64,000 nucleotides of DNA from Achromobacter sp. UMC46 (GCF_014170335.1 NZ_LZZS01000035.1:1-64000); one strand, 5' to 3'. Numbered from the stretch's first letter, positions 36,893 through 45,714 are shown. Numbers and translations: made by a program. The notes: a model not told the origin generated them from the letters alone.

Positions 36893-38314
36893 TCAGGCCG
36901 CGACGCTCCGGTCGCGCCCCGCCTGCTTGGCGCGGTACAGGGCCTTGTCGGCGCGGTCGATCAGATAGGCATAGTCCGGGTGGCCGTCGAACGTGGCCAC
37001 GCCGATGCTTGCCGTGATGCGCAAGGCGCCCGCTTCGGGAATCGAGAACGCGTGCCGGCGGATTTCGGCGCCCAGCTTCTCGGCCGCGGCCAGCGCGGCC
37101 TCTTGCCCCGTGTCCACCAGCACCACCAGGAATTCTTCGCCGCCGTAGCGGAACACGAAGTCGCTGGACCGGCAGGACTGATGCACCACTTCCGCGAACT
37201 GCCGCAGCACCTGATCGCCACCGGAATGCCCGTGCGCGTCGTTGATCGCCTTGAAATGGTCGATGTCCAGCAGCAGCACCGAAAAGCGGCTGCCCTGGCG
37301 GGTGGAGATGGCGATTTCCCGCCCCACCACCGACGGCAGGAAGCGCCGGTTCAACACATTGGTCAGCGGGTCGCTGCCGCTTTCGATCTCGGCCACCATG
37401 TCGAACAGGCCGTTGAGCAGATGCTTGATGCGCGCCACCAGTTCCTGCAGTTCTCGCACCTGGTCGGGCATCGATACCTGTTGCTGCGCGTCCGCCAGCA
37501 TCAGTTGCGGCAGCACCACGTCGTCCAACTGCGCGACCGCCTCGGTGATCTGGCGAAGCGCCGGCGCGCTTTCGAACATCACGCCGCCCTTGTGCTGCAA
37601 CCACAAGCCGAACTCGGACGCCGCCAGGCGTGGCAGCGCCTGTTCGGGTGCGCGGTAGTGCAGGCCGATCAGCACGGCTTGGCTCCATTCCAGCAGCGCG
37701 GCGCGCTGGCGCTCGCGCTCGGTCGATATGTTCTGGCCCAACGCGAACAGCCGGTAAGCCTCGTCGTTGCGCGCGCCGCGATTGATGTCGCGCATGAAGG
37801 CGCGGCTCATCTGCTCGATCGCCAGGTCGAACAGGTTGCAGACGTACTGCATCGCGATGGAGGCCGCCGTGCCGTCCAGGTCGCTCGCGCGCAGCCGTTC
37901 GGCGATTTCGTTCTTCAGGACGCGGGCGCCCGCCATCACCAGATGGATCGGGATATGGACGCGGGCATGCACTTCGCCCACTTTCTTCTGCGTCGCCATC
38001 AGCGCGGCGATATCGCCCTGGTCGCGTACGCAGAGCAGGCCTTTCAGCCAGTGCTTCATGCCGCTGTGCAGGCGCGTCGAGACGATCTCATGGGACAGCC
38101 GGGGCCCAGCCTCGGCATCGGCCAGCAAGGTGGAATAGAAGGCGTCCACCAGTTCCCTGGCGCTATCGCCCACCACGGCCGCGACCTGGCCGCGCGTGTA
38201 AGCGTCGACCGATTGATAGACCGCTTCCCAGGCTTGCGCGTTCGACGCGCTCAGGTAGCACGCTTGGTCCGCGCCGCCCGTCCACGCCGGAACCGCGCCA
38301 CTGCTCGAAGACAT
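36893..38314 (-). CDS. Globin-coupled sensor diguanylate cyclase (BpeGReg/DosC-like)
   Basis: 473 aa from the ATG at 38314; an ATG 15 codons earlier is possible. Residues 1-170 are a sensor globin: the proximal heme His is about residue 116 in VGEVHARVHIP, and the distal-side Tyr about 60 in DAFYSTLL. A middle domain follows (about 170-300), then a GGDEF domain with RYGGEEF and the product-inhibition site RSSD five residues before it. The protein should make cyclic di-GMP from GTP in response to O2 binding at heme. Bordetella BpeGReg is the closest known type. It is convergent with rdgC and follows pyrB. Confidence 0.93.
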   Translation of the reverse strand: MSSSSGAVPAWTGGADQACYLSASNAQAWEAVYQSVDAYTRGQVAAVVGDSARELVDAFYSTLLADAEAGPRLSHEIVSTRLHSGMKHWLKGLLCVRDQGDIAALMATQKKVGEVHARVHIPIHLVMAGARVLKNEIAERLRASDLDGTAASIAMQYVCNLFDLAIEQMSRAFMRDINRGARNDEAYRLFALGQNISTERERQRAALLEWSQAVLIGLHYRAPEQALPRLAASEFGLWLQHKGGVMFESAPALRQITEAVAQLDDVVLPQLMLADAQQQVSMPDQVRELQELVARIKHLLNGLFDMVAEIESGSDPLTNVLNRRFLPSVVGREIAISTRQGSRFSVLLLDIDHFKAINDAHGHSGGDQVLRQFAEVVHQSCRSSDFVFRYGGEEFLVVLVDTGQEAALAAAEKLGAEIRRHAFSIPEAGALRITASIGVATFDGHPDYAYLIDRADKALYRAKQAGRDRSVAA

Positions 38315-38449
38315 ATGATCATCCGCCCCAAAGACTCTGCGCGTGTCTCGGAGCGACACGCGACAGAAAAACAGCGCGGATTATCCTTCAAATCTCAAAG
38401 ACTGCCCCGCCTTGGTGCAAACGGTCGGCGGGGCAGACGGCGTACTGGC

Positions 38450-39742
38450 TTATTCCAGTCCGTGGAAAACGGAATCGTCGGGGCCGACATGCGACGGATG
38501 CTGCCACGTCACATCGCGCAGCGAGTGCTGCACCAGCCCTTCCACGCCCAACAGCACCGCAAAGATCGCCATGCGGATCGGGATGCCGTTGTCGGTCTGG
38601 CGGAAGATGGCCAGGCGCGGGTCGTGGTTCAGGTCCACGCTCAGGTCGTTGGCGCCGGGACGGCTGTCGCGCGGCAGCGGGTGCATCACGATGGTCTCGG
38701 AGCTGCAATACGCGTCGATGATGGCGCGGTTGATCTGGAAGTCCGGCGTGTAGCCTTCGTTCTCTTCGTTGGCGAAGCGCTCTTTCTGCACGCGCGTCGC
38801 GTAGATCACATCGGCGCCGGACAGGCCTTCGGCCAACGAGGTCTTCTGTTCGATCACGTTGCCGTTGCGACTGGCCTGCTCGATGATGTAGCTGGGCATT
38901 TCAAGGCCCTTCGGCGACACCAGCGAGAACTTCACGTTCTTGTACAGCGCCATCAGCTTGATCAGCGAATGCACGGTACGGCCGTATTTCAGGTCGCCGA
39001 CCATCGCGATGTGGGCGCCGTCCAGCAGTTTGCCCAGACGCGAGAACTCGGTCAGGATCGTGTACAGGTCCAGCAGGGCCTGGCTGGGGTGCTCGCCCGG
39101 GCCATCACCGCCGTTGACCACCGGGATATTGGTGGCACGCGCGAATTCCGCGACCGAACCCTGGTCCGGGTGGCGGATCACCATGGCATCCACATAGCCG
39201 CTCATGACGCGGCTGGTGTCATAGATGGATTCGCCCTTGGCCATCGACGAAAACGTGAAGCCCGTCGTGTCGCAAACCGAACCGCCCAAGCGGCAGAACG
39301 CCGAACCGAAGCTGACGCGGGTACGCGTGCTGGCTTCGAAGAACAGGTTGCCCAGCACGGCGCCTTCCAGCACGCGCGACACCTTCTGGCGGCGCGCGAT
39401 GGGCTGCATCATGTCGGCCACGCGGAACAGGTCTTCGACCGACTCGCGCGTGAACTGGTCCACCGACAGCAACTGATTCTTGCCTTCCACGGCGATGCGC
39501 TCGCGCAACGGGCCGTCTTGTACGCTTTGCGTATACTTTTCCAGCAGCACGCCGTTTTGCACGATTTCGCTGACGAAACGCTGGACCACCTCCGGCATCG
39601 CGCGGAATTCCTGCGAGCCCTCGGGCAGCAGCCAGGTATCCAACGCCCGGCGTTTGACGCCGATCCGGGTCGCGAACACGTCGCGCGTGAGGTTCAGGCG
39701 GCGCATGGCGTCGCGCAGGAAGGCTTGCTGGGAGATGGTCAT
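38450..39742 (-). CDS. pyrB: Aspartate carbamoyltransferase with N-terminal helix-turn-helix-like extension
   Basis: 430 aa, about 110-120 longer than a minimal catalytic chain. The ATCase domain has the carbamoyl phosphate loop FFEASTRTRVSFGSAF, GDGPGEHPSQALLDLYTI, VGDLKYGRTVHSL and the C-terminal VMHPLPRDSRPGANDL with QTDNGIPIRMAIFAVLLG. The extension (about residues 1-80) contains LNLTRDVFATRIGVKRRALDTWLLP, shaped like a Cro/XRE helix-turn-helix. It catalyses the first committed step of pyrimidine synthesis. A candidate promoter lies just upstream. No pyrI follows. Confidence 0.95.
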   Translation of the reverse strand: MTISQQAFLRDAMRRLNLTRDVFATRIGVKRRALDTWLLPEGSQEFRAMPEVVQRFVSEIVQNGVLLEKYTQSVQDGPLRERIAVEGKNQLLSVDQFTRESVEDLFRVADMMQPIARRQKVSRVLEGAVLGNLFFEASTRTRVSFGSAFCRLGGSVCDTTGFTFSSMAKGESIYDTSRVMSGYVDAMVIRHPDQGSVAEFARATNIPVVNGGDGPGEHPSQALLDLYTILTEFSRLGKLLDGAHIAMVGDLKYGRTVHSLIKLMALYKNVKFSLVSPKGLEMPSYIIEQASRNGNVIEQKTSLAEGLSGADVIYATRVQKERFANEENEGYTPDFQINRAIIDAYCSSETIVMHPLPRDSRPGANDLSVDLNHDPRLAIFRQTDNGIPIRMAIFAVLLGVEGLVQHSLRDVTWQHPSHVGPDDSVFHGLE

Positions 39743-39782
39743 GACGGGCCCCGAGAAAGAGGATTTATATACGCACCGCGCA

Positions 39783-39811
39783 TATTATTCTCAACGCAAG
39801 TGCAAGTCCAA
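39783..39811 (-). promoter_or_regulatory. Candidate pyrB promoter
   Basis: On the minus strand TTGGAC (39811-39806) and ATAATA (39788-39783) are 17 bases apart, 41 bases before the pyrB start, in the only AT-rich stretch of this spacer. Confidence 0.45.
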
Positions 39812-39843
39812 CACTTTTGCGTACAGGGGTTTACCCTTGGCCT

Positions 39844-40254
39844 CTACCGGCTTGCGTAGGACGTCATCTGCTGGGCGTCCGGGGTCGCCTGCCCCAGGGA
39901 GAACCAGCAGGCGCCGCAGAACGCTAACGCACTGAGCAGGTAGCAAATCATCGCCAGCAGCTGGGTCGGCCAATGCCCGCGCGTCAGATGCCCCGTGTCG
40001 CCCTGACGCAACAGGCTCACCTGCGCCAGGTAGGCGAACAGCTGGCCCAAGCATGACGCCAGCAGCCCGGCCAGGAACAAGGCCAGCGGCAATTGCAGGT
40101 CGGGCGCAGCGATGTCGCCGCCCACGATCCCCAGCGAAAAGGCCACCAGAGCCAGGGCCGCGCCCCCGTTCAACCAGCCCAGGAAGCGGAACGCCCCCGC
40201 CAGCAGCGAGAACGGCACGCCCGAAGATCGCAGCAACTGCGCGCGGGGATCCAT
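39844..40254 (-). CDS. Hypothetical four-helix membrane protein
   Basis: 136 aa with four predicted membrane helices: around FRFLGWLNGGAALALVAFSLGIVGG, LPLALFLAGLLASCLGQLFAYLA, and the C-terminal TQLLAMICYLLSALAFCGACWFSLG (the first two helices are close together). No family is recognised. Its ATG lies 3 bases past the stop of the lipoprotein gene at 40258, so the two are probably cotranscribed. No charged catalytic motif is visible. Confidence 0.7.
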   Translation of the reverse strand: MDPRAQLLRSSGVPFSLLAGAFRFLGWLNGGAALALVAFSLGIVGGDIAAPDLQLPLALFLAGLLASCLGQLFAYLAQVSLLRQGDTGHLTRGHWPTQLLAMICYLLSALAFCGACWFSLGQATPDAQQMTSYASR

Positions 40255-40257
40255 GCG

Positions 40258-40689
40258 TCAGCCGTTATTGCCGCTGCGGCAGACGGGCGTCGCGCTTTGG
40301 ATCGAGGCGCGGGCGGCGGCGATTTCATCCGCGTCCCAACGTCCTTGGCCCAGCACGGTCACGGTCACCTTGGATTTGGCGGGGCCGTCGGCTTCCGCCG
40401 AAATCAGCTCAAGCACCGTGGCGGGTTCACCGACCTTGTACAGCTGGATCTCGTCGGGCGCGCCCTTCTCGCCCAGGGTGTGGCGCCATGCGTAAGCGGC
40501 GCCATAGGGATGCTGCACGTTCACATGGCAGGCACGGACGTATTCACCGCCACGGCGAAAGGCGGCCTGATAGTTGGTGTCGACGCTGAAGGTCTCTTTC
40601 TTGACGGAGTCGGCCTCGTAGACGCCCTTGCTTGCGCACCCGGCCAACAGTGCCGCCAACGTTACACCCACCCATACTGACTTGCGCAT
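40258..40689 (-). CDS. Hypothetical lipoprotein
   Basis: 143 aa from the ATG at 40689 with a GGAAGAA ribosome site. The signal MRKSVWVGVTLAALLAGC ends in a lipobox (LAGC), followed by ASKGVYEADSVKKETFSVDTNYQAAFRRG. Two further Cys (RACHVN and PVCRSG) could form a disulphide in the periplasm. The central part is beta-rich. No family is recognised. It is followed immediately by the four-helix membrane protein gene, suggesting a joint envelope function. Confidence 0.72.
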   Translation of the reverse strand: MRKSVWVGVTLAALLAGCASKGVYEADSVKKETFSVDTNYQAAFRRGGEYVRACHVNVQHPYGAAYAWRHTLGEKGAPDEIQLYKVGEPATVLELISAEADGPAKSKVTVTVLGQGRWDADEIAAARASIQSATPVCRSGNNG

Positions 40690-40739
40690 GATTCTTCCCG
40701 CATTGAAATTCGGACTCCCACGATTATGCCAGCGGCTGC

Positions 40740-40784
40740 AAAAAGGCCACGCGGGAAATGCCTGGACATTTCTGGCGTGGCCTT
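40740..40784 (-). terminator. Intrinsic terminator of the second entericidin gene
   Basis: On the minus strand GGCCACGC pairs with GCGTGGCC, with an inner stem GAAATG / CATTTC, and is followed by five T. It starts about 30 bases after the entericidin stop. Confidence 0.85.
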
Positions 40785-40814
40785 GAGCCGGCTGGACGGC
40801 AACGGGATGACAGC

Positions 40815-40946
40815 CTACTTGTTCGCGGCGCCCTCGATTTTCTCTCCGCCTCGCTGGATGTCCTTGCCAGCGCCCGCAACAGTGTTGCAGCCGGCCGTAA
40901 GGGCGGCGATCGAAAGCAGCATGACGAGAACGACTCTGTTCTTCAT
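40815..40946 (-). CDS. Entericidin A/B family small lipoprotein
   Basis: 43 aa. MKNRVVLVMLLSIAALTAGC supplies the signal and lipobox; the mature part NTVAGAGKDIQRGGEKIEGAANK is the entericidin pattern and parallels the paralogue at 1493-1624. The ribosome site AGGAGAGG is strong. It is monocistronic, with a terminator directly downstream. Role in envelope stress or bacteriolysis is inferred from the family only. Confidence 0.86.
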   Translation of the reverse strand: MKNRVVLVMLLSIAALTAGCNTVAGAGKDIQRGGEKIEGAANK

Positions 40947-41150
40947 AAACCTCTCCTGTCTGGGCGTGGAAACCGAAGCCAGCATACCCCAAAGGCCCCG
41001 ATTTGCGCACCCTCCGGATGCGGCGGCAGGAGGCTTTAGCAAAACTATCCCCATCCGCCAGGAATGATCGTTTTACGCGGTTCCGCACGGAATCCAGAAT
41101 GGGCCCAAGCCTGTAACCCAGGACATCGCCCCCCCTTCCATTCCCTGCCC

Positions 41151-41786
41151 ATGACCGCCCCCGACTTGCATCTCTATACGGACAGCTCGCCCAATGGCTT
41201 CAAGATCACCATCGCCCTGGAGGAGTTGGCGCTGCCCTACACCCTGCACCATGTGCGCATCGAGCAGGGTGAGCATCGCCGCGCCGAATTCCTGGCGCTG
41301 AACCCGCATGGACGCATCCCGGTGCTGCATGACGCCGGCACGGGCATCACGCTGTTCGAATCCGCCGCGATCCTGCTGTACCTGGCCGACAAGACCGGCC
41401 GCCTGCTGCCTGCCGCCCCCGCGGCGCGATGGGAGGCCATCACCTGGCTGATATTCCATAGTGCCAGCGTGGGCCCCCTGCTGGGCCAGCGCGTGCATGC
41501 GGAGTGTTTTGCCGCCGAACGCCACGAACCCGCGATCCAGCGCTTTCGCCGCCTGAGCGAAGACACCTTCGCCGTGCTCGACGCGCGCCTGGCGGAACGC
41601 GAGTGGCTGGCCGGCGACGACTTCTCCATCGCCGACATCGCGACCTTCGGTTGGATGCACATCGCTCGGATCGTCGAATTCGATTTCAGCCGGCACGGGC
41701 ATTTGAGCGCCTGGCACCGGCGGGCCAGCCAGCGCCCCGCCGTTCAACGCGGCGTCGCCCTGCCCCAACCGGCCACCGGCCCCTGA
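41151..41786 (+). CDS. Glutathione S-transferase family protein
   Basis: 211 aa from the ATG at 41151; a longer upstream frame adds 29 unconserved residues. The N-terminal thioredoxin-like domain has LYTDSSPNGFKITIALEELALPY, the cis-Pro region GRIPVLHD and the glutathione-contact ESAAILLYLADK. The C-terminal all-helical domain ends WHRRASQRPAVQRGV. It resembles Ure2/YghU-like (nu) transferases. Substrate unknown. It precedes the LLM oxidoreductase by 36 bases. Confidence 0.9.
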   Translation: MTAPDLHLYTDSSPNGFKITIALEELALPYTLHHVRIEQGEHRRAEFLALNPHGRIPVLHDAGTGITLFESAAILLYLADKTGRLLPAAPAARWEAITWLIFHSASVGPLLGQRVHAECFAAERHEPAIQRFRRLSEDTFAVLDARLAEREWLAGDDFSIADIATFGWMHIARIVEFDFSRHGHLSAWHRRASQRPAVQRGVALPQPATGP

Positions 41787-41822
41787 CCTCGGCATCCGGA
41801 TTCTGCCCCCATATTCGCCCCC

Positions 41823-42887
41823 ATGCCCCCCATGACCGCATCCTTGACTGACTCCCCGCCACTCCTTTCTCCCGCTACCACCGGCGCGTCCGCGCCCGCT
41901 TTCGCCACGCATCCGGGCTACCGGCGCATGTTCGCCCCTGACCGCCTGACGCTGGGCATCTTCCTTCCCTTGCGCTTCTACCAAGGCGACATGGCGGTGC
42001 TGCAAGGCCAGGCCGACCTGGTCGCCGACATCGACCGCCGGGGGTTTGCCGCCGCCTGGGTTCGGGACGTTCCTCTTTTCGATCCGAACTTCGGCGACGC
42101 GGGCCAGGTATTCGACCCCTTTTCCTATCTAGGCTACCTGGCGGCCCGCACCGAACGCATCGCGCTTGCCACCGGCAGCGCCGTCTTCCCCTTGCGCCAT
42201 CCCATCGATCTGGCCAAGGCCGCCGCCACGCTTGACCGCCTGACCGGCGGCAGGCTCGTCATGGGGATCGCCTCGGGCGATCGTCCCGTCGAATTCCCCG
42301 CATACGGGCTCGACCCCGCCCAGCGCGGTGACCGGTTCGCCCAGACCGTGTCGTACTTCCGCCAGTTGATGCAGGCCCCCCACGGCGCCATCGACTCTCC
42401 GCTGGGCCGGCTGGCGGGGCCGCAGTTGCTGCCCAAACCCGTCGCCGGACGCGTGCCGCTGCTGATCACGGGTTCCTGCCGCCAGACGCCGCAATGGGTG
42501 GCCGAGCATGCAGACGGCTGGCTGACGTATCCCGATAGCACGCACGACGATGCCGGACCCCAGCGCCTGGCGCAGAAAATCCGTTCCTGGCGTGCCTTGA
42601 TCCCCGATGCCGGCTTCCGCCCGCACGCCACCAACGAATGGCTGGACCTCAGCGCCGACCCCGACCATCCCCGCACGCCAATGCAGGGCGGCTACGTGCT
42701 GCGCACGGGGCGCCGGGGCCTGCTCGACCTGCTGGCGCGGTGGCAAGCGGCCGGCGTCAACCACGCGGCGCTGGGCATCCAGTTCTCGGAACGGCCCGCC
42801 GCCGAAGTGATCCAGGAACTGGCCGAGGAGGTGCTGCCCCATTTTCCCGCGCATGACAGGGCGCCTCCGGCCTCGGCCAGCTGGTAG
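41823..42887 (+). CDS. LLM class oxidoreductase, BA3436-type luciferase-like
   Basis: 354 aa. After a disordered 30-residue start, FAPDRLTLGIFLPLRF opens the TIM-barrel, followed by GFAAAWVRDVPLFDPNFGDAGQVFDPFSYLGYLAA, IALATGSAVFPLRHPIDLAKAAATLDRLTGGRLVMGIASGDRPVEFPAYG. This block is diagnostic for the BA3436 group of flavin-dependent luciferase-like enzymes. It likely uses reduced FMN on an unknown organic substrate. It follows the GST gene closely, perhaps in one unit for detoxification. Confidence 0.9.
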   Translation: MPPMTASLTDSPPLLSPATTGASAPAFATHPGYRRMFAPDRLTLGIFLPLRFYQGDMAVLQGQADLVADIDRRGFAAAWVRDVPLFDPNFGDAGQVFDPFSYLGYLAARTERIALATGSAVFPLRHPIDLAKAAATLDRLTGGRLVMGIASGDRPVEFPAYGLDPAQRGDRFAQTVSYFRQLMQAPHGAIDSPLGRLAGPQLLPKPVAGRVPLLITGSCRQTPQWVAEHADGWLTYPDSTHDDAGPQRLAQKIRSWRALIPDAGFRPHATNEWLDLSADPDHPRTPMQGGYVLRTGRRGLLDLLARWQAAGVNHAALGIQFSERPAAEVIQELAEEVLPHFPAHDRAPPASASW

Positions 42888-42958
42888 GGCTGTCCGACCT
42901 ACAATGCGGCCCGGCCGCGGCTGTCGCGTATTTGCCGGCAATGGATTAGGATTCGAAA

Positions 42959-43318
42959 ATGAACAAAAAACCTGTACCGCAGAACGCTGGCGCAGCCCCC
43001 CAGGGCTGGGGCTGGGAACAGCCGCAATGCCGTGGACAAGCGGCATTGGCGCTGTTCATCGACGATCTGCACCGAATTCTGCAAGCCCATGCCGCTGGCA
43101 AGCTCGCGGACAGCAGCACCTTGGAAGACGCACAAGCGCATGTCGACGCACTGCTTGCCCGTTACAACGAGATCAACGCCGCGCCGGAAATTTTCCTTGG
43201 ACAATCGGTCGAACTGAAGGAAGGCGTCGACCGGAACGGCGTTTCTCATACGGTACCGATTTTTTCAGCCCGGCTGAAGAAATCGCTGGTGTCGATGCTG
43301 GGGCAAGGCCCCGGCTGA
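42959..43318 (+). CDS. Hypothetical protein
   Basis: 119 aa with a TAGGA ribosome site. The N-terminus is Asn/Pro/Gln-rich (MNKKPVPQNAGAAPQGWGWEQPQ); the rest is helical (ALALFIDDLHRILQAHAAG, DAQAHVDALLARYNEINAAPEIFLGQ). No family is recognised, no signal peptide or membrane helix is seen. It is 70 bases upstream of another unknown small gene on the same strand. Confidence 0.65.
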   Translation: MNKKPVPQNAGAAPQGWGWEQPQCRGQAALALFIDDLHRILQAHAAGKLADSSTLEDAQAHVDALLARYNEINAAPEIFLGQSVELKEGVDRNGVSHTVPIFSARLKKSLVSMLGQGPG

Positions 43319-43388
43319 AACGCCTCTTATTCATCGGCCTGTCAGCGGCGGCCGGCAACGAACCAGAACAGCTACAGGAGACCCCACA

Positions 43389-43790
43389 ATGAATTCGGAC
43401 AATGTCGTAGAGTTTCTCCGCCTGCTGTCGCTGGACGTCTCGCTGGGCGCTGCCGCCCAACACGCCGCCGGCCAGCCCGATGCGCCGTTGGCCCTGGCCC
43501 GCCTGGCCACCGCGCAGGGCTTGCCGTGCAGCGCGTCAGACTGGTCCTTCTTCGCCCGCAGTTGCCTGGATACGTCGACGGAACCCCAGGCCGATGCCGA
43601 CCCGGTCGCCACCATCTGGCAACTGGTGCAGGACCCTGCGCACGGCACCGACATTCCCGCCAGCGCCATCACGCGCGTCATCGGCATCATCACGCAGCCC
43701 GATGGCGGCCCGCCCGTCGTCGGCCATGTCGTGGGCGACCTGGCCCCGCGCACGCCGCTGGGCATGGCGCCCTATCCCACGGGTTCCTGA
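43389..43790 (+). CDS. Hypothetical protein
   Basis: 133 aa with a good AGGAGA ribosome site. The N-terminal helix MNSDNVVEFLRLLSLDVSLGAAAQHAAGQPDAPLALARLATAQGLP looks like a small helical domain of the kind seen in Nif11-type leader proteins, but the match is too weak to name. The C-terminal half is Pro/Gly-rich with IIGIITQPDGG-like turns. It is convergent with the flavoprotein gene at 43809. Function unknown. Confidence 0.65.
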   Translation: MNSDNVVEFLRLLSLDVSLGAAAQHAAGQPDAPLALARLATAQGLPCSASDWSFFARSCLDTSTEPQADADPVATIWQLVQDPAHGTDIPASAITRVIGIITQPDGGPPVVGHVVGDLAPRTPLGMAPYPTGS

Positions 43791-43808
43791 TACCCAAGGC
43801 TGGCAGCC

Positions 43809-45065
43809 CTAGGGCCTGCCCGCCAGATAGGCCTTCACGCCCGTTGCGGCGACCCGTCCGCTGGCCATGCAGGCCGTCAGCAGGTAGCCGCCCGTAGGCG
43901 CCTCCCAATCCAGCATTTCGCCCGCGGCGAACACGCCCGGCGCCGACCGCAACATCAGACCGGCGTCCACGGCGTCGAACGACACCCCTCCCGCCGTGCT
44001 GATGGCCTCGTCGATCGGACGCGCGCGCAGAAGCGTCAGCGGCAGGGCCTTGATCCGCAGCCCCAGCCGCGCCGGATCCTTGAAATCCTCTGCCGGCGCG
44101 CACTCGCGCAACAGCCCCGCCTTCACGCCCGTCAATCCCAGGCGGCTTTGCAGATGGCTGGACATGGAACGCGCCCCGCGCGGGTGGGTGACCGCGGCCA
44201 TGACTTTCTCGCGCGTCCAGTCAGGCGCCAGGTCCAGCGTGGCGATGGCGTGTCCTTGCGCGTCGATCCGGTCGCGCAACGGTGCGGACAGCGCATAGAC
44301 GAGGCTGCCCTCGATGCCGGTTTCCGACACAACAAATTCGCCCTGGCGGACCATCACGCCGCCAGCAGGCGACGGGCAGGACATTGCGACGGATTTGACG
44401 GGTTGGCCCGCATAGCGTTGCCGGAAGTGCTCGGACCACTCCACATCGAACCCGCAGTTGGCGGGACGCAATGGCGCCATGCCGATTCCGTGCGTTTGCA
44501 ATCCGGCGACCCAGGCGCCGTCCGACCCCAGCTTTGCCCAACTGCCCCCGCCCAAGGCCAGCACGACGGCATCGGCCGCCAGCGTACGCATGCCGTCGGG
44601 CGTGTCGAACCGCAAGGCGTCCGCGGAAGGCGCGCCGCCTGGCGGCCACCCCAGCCAGCGGTGCCGCATATGGAAGCGCACGCCGCTTGCGCGCAAGCGG
44701 GCCAGCCAGGCCCGCAGCAATGGCGCTGCTTTCATTTCCTGGGGAAAGACGCGTCCGGAAGAGCCGACGAAGGTCTGGACGCCCAGTTGATGCGCCCAGT
44801 CCCGCAACGCGGTGCCGTCCATCGCCGCCAGCCAGGGCGCCACCTGCGCGGCACGCTCGCCGTAGCGCGCCAGGAACGGCGCGGCCGCCTCGCTGTGCGT
44901 CAGATTCAGCCCCCCGCGCCCCGCCATCAGGAACTTGCGGCCCACCGAGGGCATCGCGTCGAATACGTCTACCTGCAGCCCCTCTGCGGCCAGGCCCTCC
45001 GCCGCCATCAGGCCCGCCGGACCGCCACCGATGACGGCAACGCGTAGGGAAGCGCTCAGGGTCAT
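43809..45065 (-). CDS. TIGR03862/HI0933 family flavoprotein
   Basis: 418 aa from the ATG at 45065; the longer frame upstream is Arg/Ala-rich and rejected. The FAD-binding start LRVAVIGGGPAGLMAAEGLAAEG and MAGRGGLNLTHSE are hallmarks of BaiN/HI0933-like NAD(P)/FAD-dependent oxidoreductases; DYLLTACMASGR-like GGYLLTACMASGRVAATG closes the FAD domain. A beta-barrel and helical insert lies between. These enzymes reduce C=C bonds in some bile acid pathways, but the cellular substrate here is unknown. Confidence 0.88.
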   Translation of the reverse strand: MTLSASLRVAVIGGGPAGLMAAEGLAAEGLQVDVFDAMPSVGRKFLMAGRGGLNLTHSEAAAPFLARYGERAAQVAPWLAAMDGTALRDWAHQLGVQTFVGSSGRVFPQEMKAAPLLRAWLARLRASGVRFHMRHRWLGWPPGGAPSADALRFDTPDGMRTLAADAVVLALGGGSWAKLGSDGAWVAGLQTHGIGMAPLRPANCGFDVEWSEHFRQRYAGQPVKSVAMSCPSPAGGVMVRQGEFVVSETGIEGSLVYALSAPLRDRIDAQGHAIATLDLAPDWTREKVMAAVTHPRGARSMSSHLQSRLGLTGVKAGLLRECAPAEDFKDPARLGLRIKALPLTLLRARPIDEAISTAGGVSFDAVDAGLMLRSAPGVFAAGEMLDWEAPTGGYLLTACMASGRVAATGVKAYLAGRP

Positions 45066-45243
45066 GGCGCTGACGCCGTCAAGGCGGGGACGAGCAAGGG
45101 AGAAGGACACGGCATGCAGGGGAAATCGAAGATGTCTGGACGGGCGATTCGCAGCGGGCGCCGCGACGGGAAAGATTGTCGCATGAGGCCGCTGTCGCTC
45201 TCTGCTCCGGCAACGCCAAGCGCTTATCGGGGCAGCCAGGCAG

Positions 45244-45292
45244 AAAAAAGGCCTGGCGCCGGCCATTTATTGACCGCAGGCGCCAAGCCTTT
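45244..45292 (-). terminator. Intrinsic terminator downstream of the 45370-45714 gene
   Basis: On the minus strand AAAGGCTTGGCGCC pairs with GGCGCCAGGCCTTT (one mismatch) and is followed by T residues. It partly overlaps the start of the 94-bp repeat copy at 45270. Confidence 0.7.
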
Positions 45293-45363
45293 GTTATGAC
45301 AGGACAATTCGGACATGCGCATAGGCTATCCCAAGGCTTGTCCACAGTCGCTGTGGGTAACTT
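45270..45363 (+). repeat. 94-bp dispersed repeat, copy A, with inverted DnaA-box-like 9-mers
   Basis: Aligns without gaps to 48914-49007. The last 38 bases are almost identical (CTATCCCAAGGCTTGTCCACA..., then GCTGTGGGTAACTT). It carries TTGTCCACA (45338-45346) and the inverse TGTGGGTAA (45352-45360, TTACCCACA on the other strand) five bases apart, each one base from the DnaA box TTATCCACA. It ends 6 bases from the stop of the gene at 45370. Confidence 0.8.
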
Positions 45364-45369
45364 CCCGCG

Positions 45370-45714
45370 TCAGGCGTTGCCCGCCGCCTGCATCGGCCCC
45401 GACCAGGGTTCCGCATCCAGCTGGAAGCGTAGTTCTTGGTATTCGCCGTCCACGCCGACCGAACGCAGCAGGCCGGCATCCATAGCCTGGCCCAGCGCGC
45501 GGCGGCACAGGGTTTCGGGATCGTCCGGCAACGACTGGAAGACGCCGTCGGGGATGCGCAGGCGCAGCAGCGCCTGGGGATCGCCGCGTTCCGCGGGCCG
45601 GCCGATATGAATATGCGCGGGGTAACCGTGCGGGCACCAGATGCCCACGTGATACTTGCCTTCGGCGCCGGTGTCGGCGACGTAGCCGGGATGATCGTAT
45701 TTAGCGGTACCCAT
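45370..45714 (-). CDS. Hypothetical protein
   Basis: 114 aa from the ATG at 45714 with a strong GAGGAGGG ribosome site. It starts MGTAKYDHPGYVADTGAEGKYHVGIWCPHGYPAHIHIG; the HVGIWCPHGYPAHIHIG block, with a Cys and three His, could bind metal, but no family is recognised. The C-terminal half is helical and acidic. It is preceded by a spacer of about 140 bases and followed by repeat copy A and a terminator. Confidence 0.72.
   Translation of the reverse strand: MGTAKYDHPGYVADTGAEGKYHVGIWCPHGYPAHIHIGRPAERGDPQALLRLRIPDGVFQSLPDDPETLCRRALGQAMDAGLLRSVGVDGEYQELRFQLDAEPWSGPMQAAGNA

Noticed and set aside
36854..39859. 1001-aa open frame on the plus strand
   Set aside because: It runs antisense through both the diguanylate cyclase and pyrB genes, is His/Gln/Arg-rich in the way of GC-rich shadow frames, and shows no domain.
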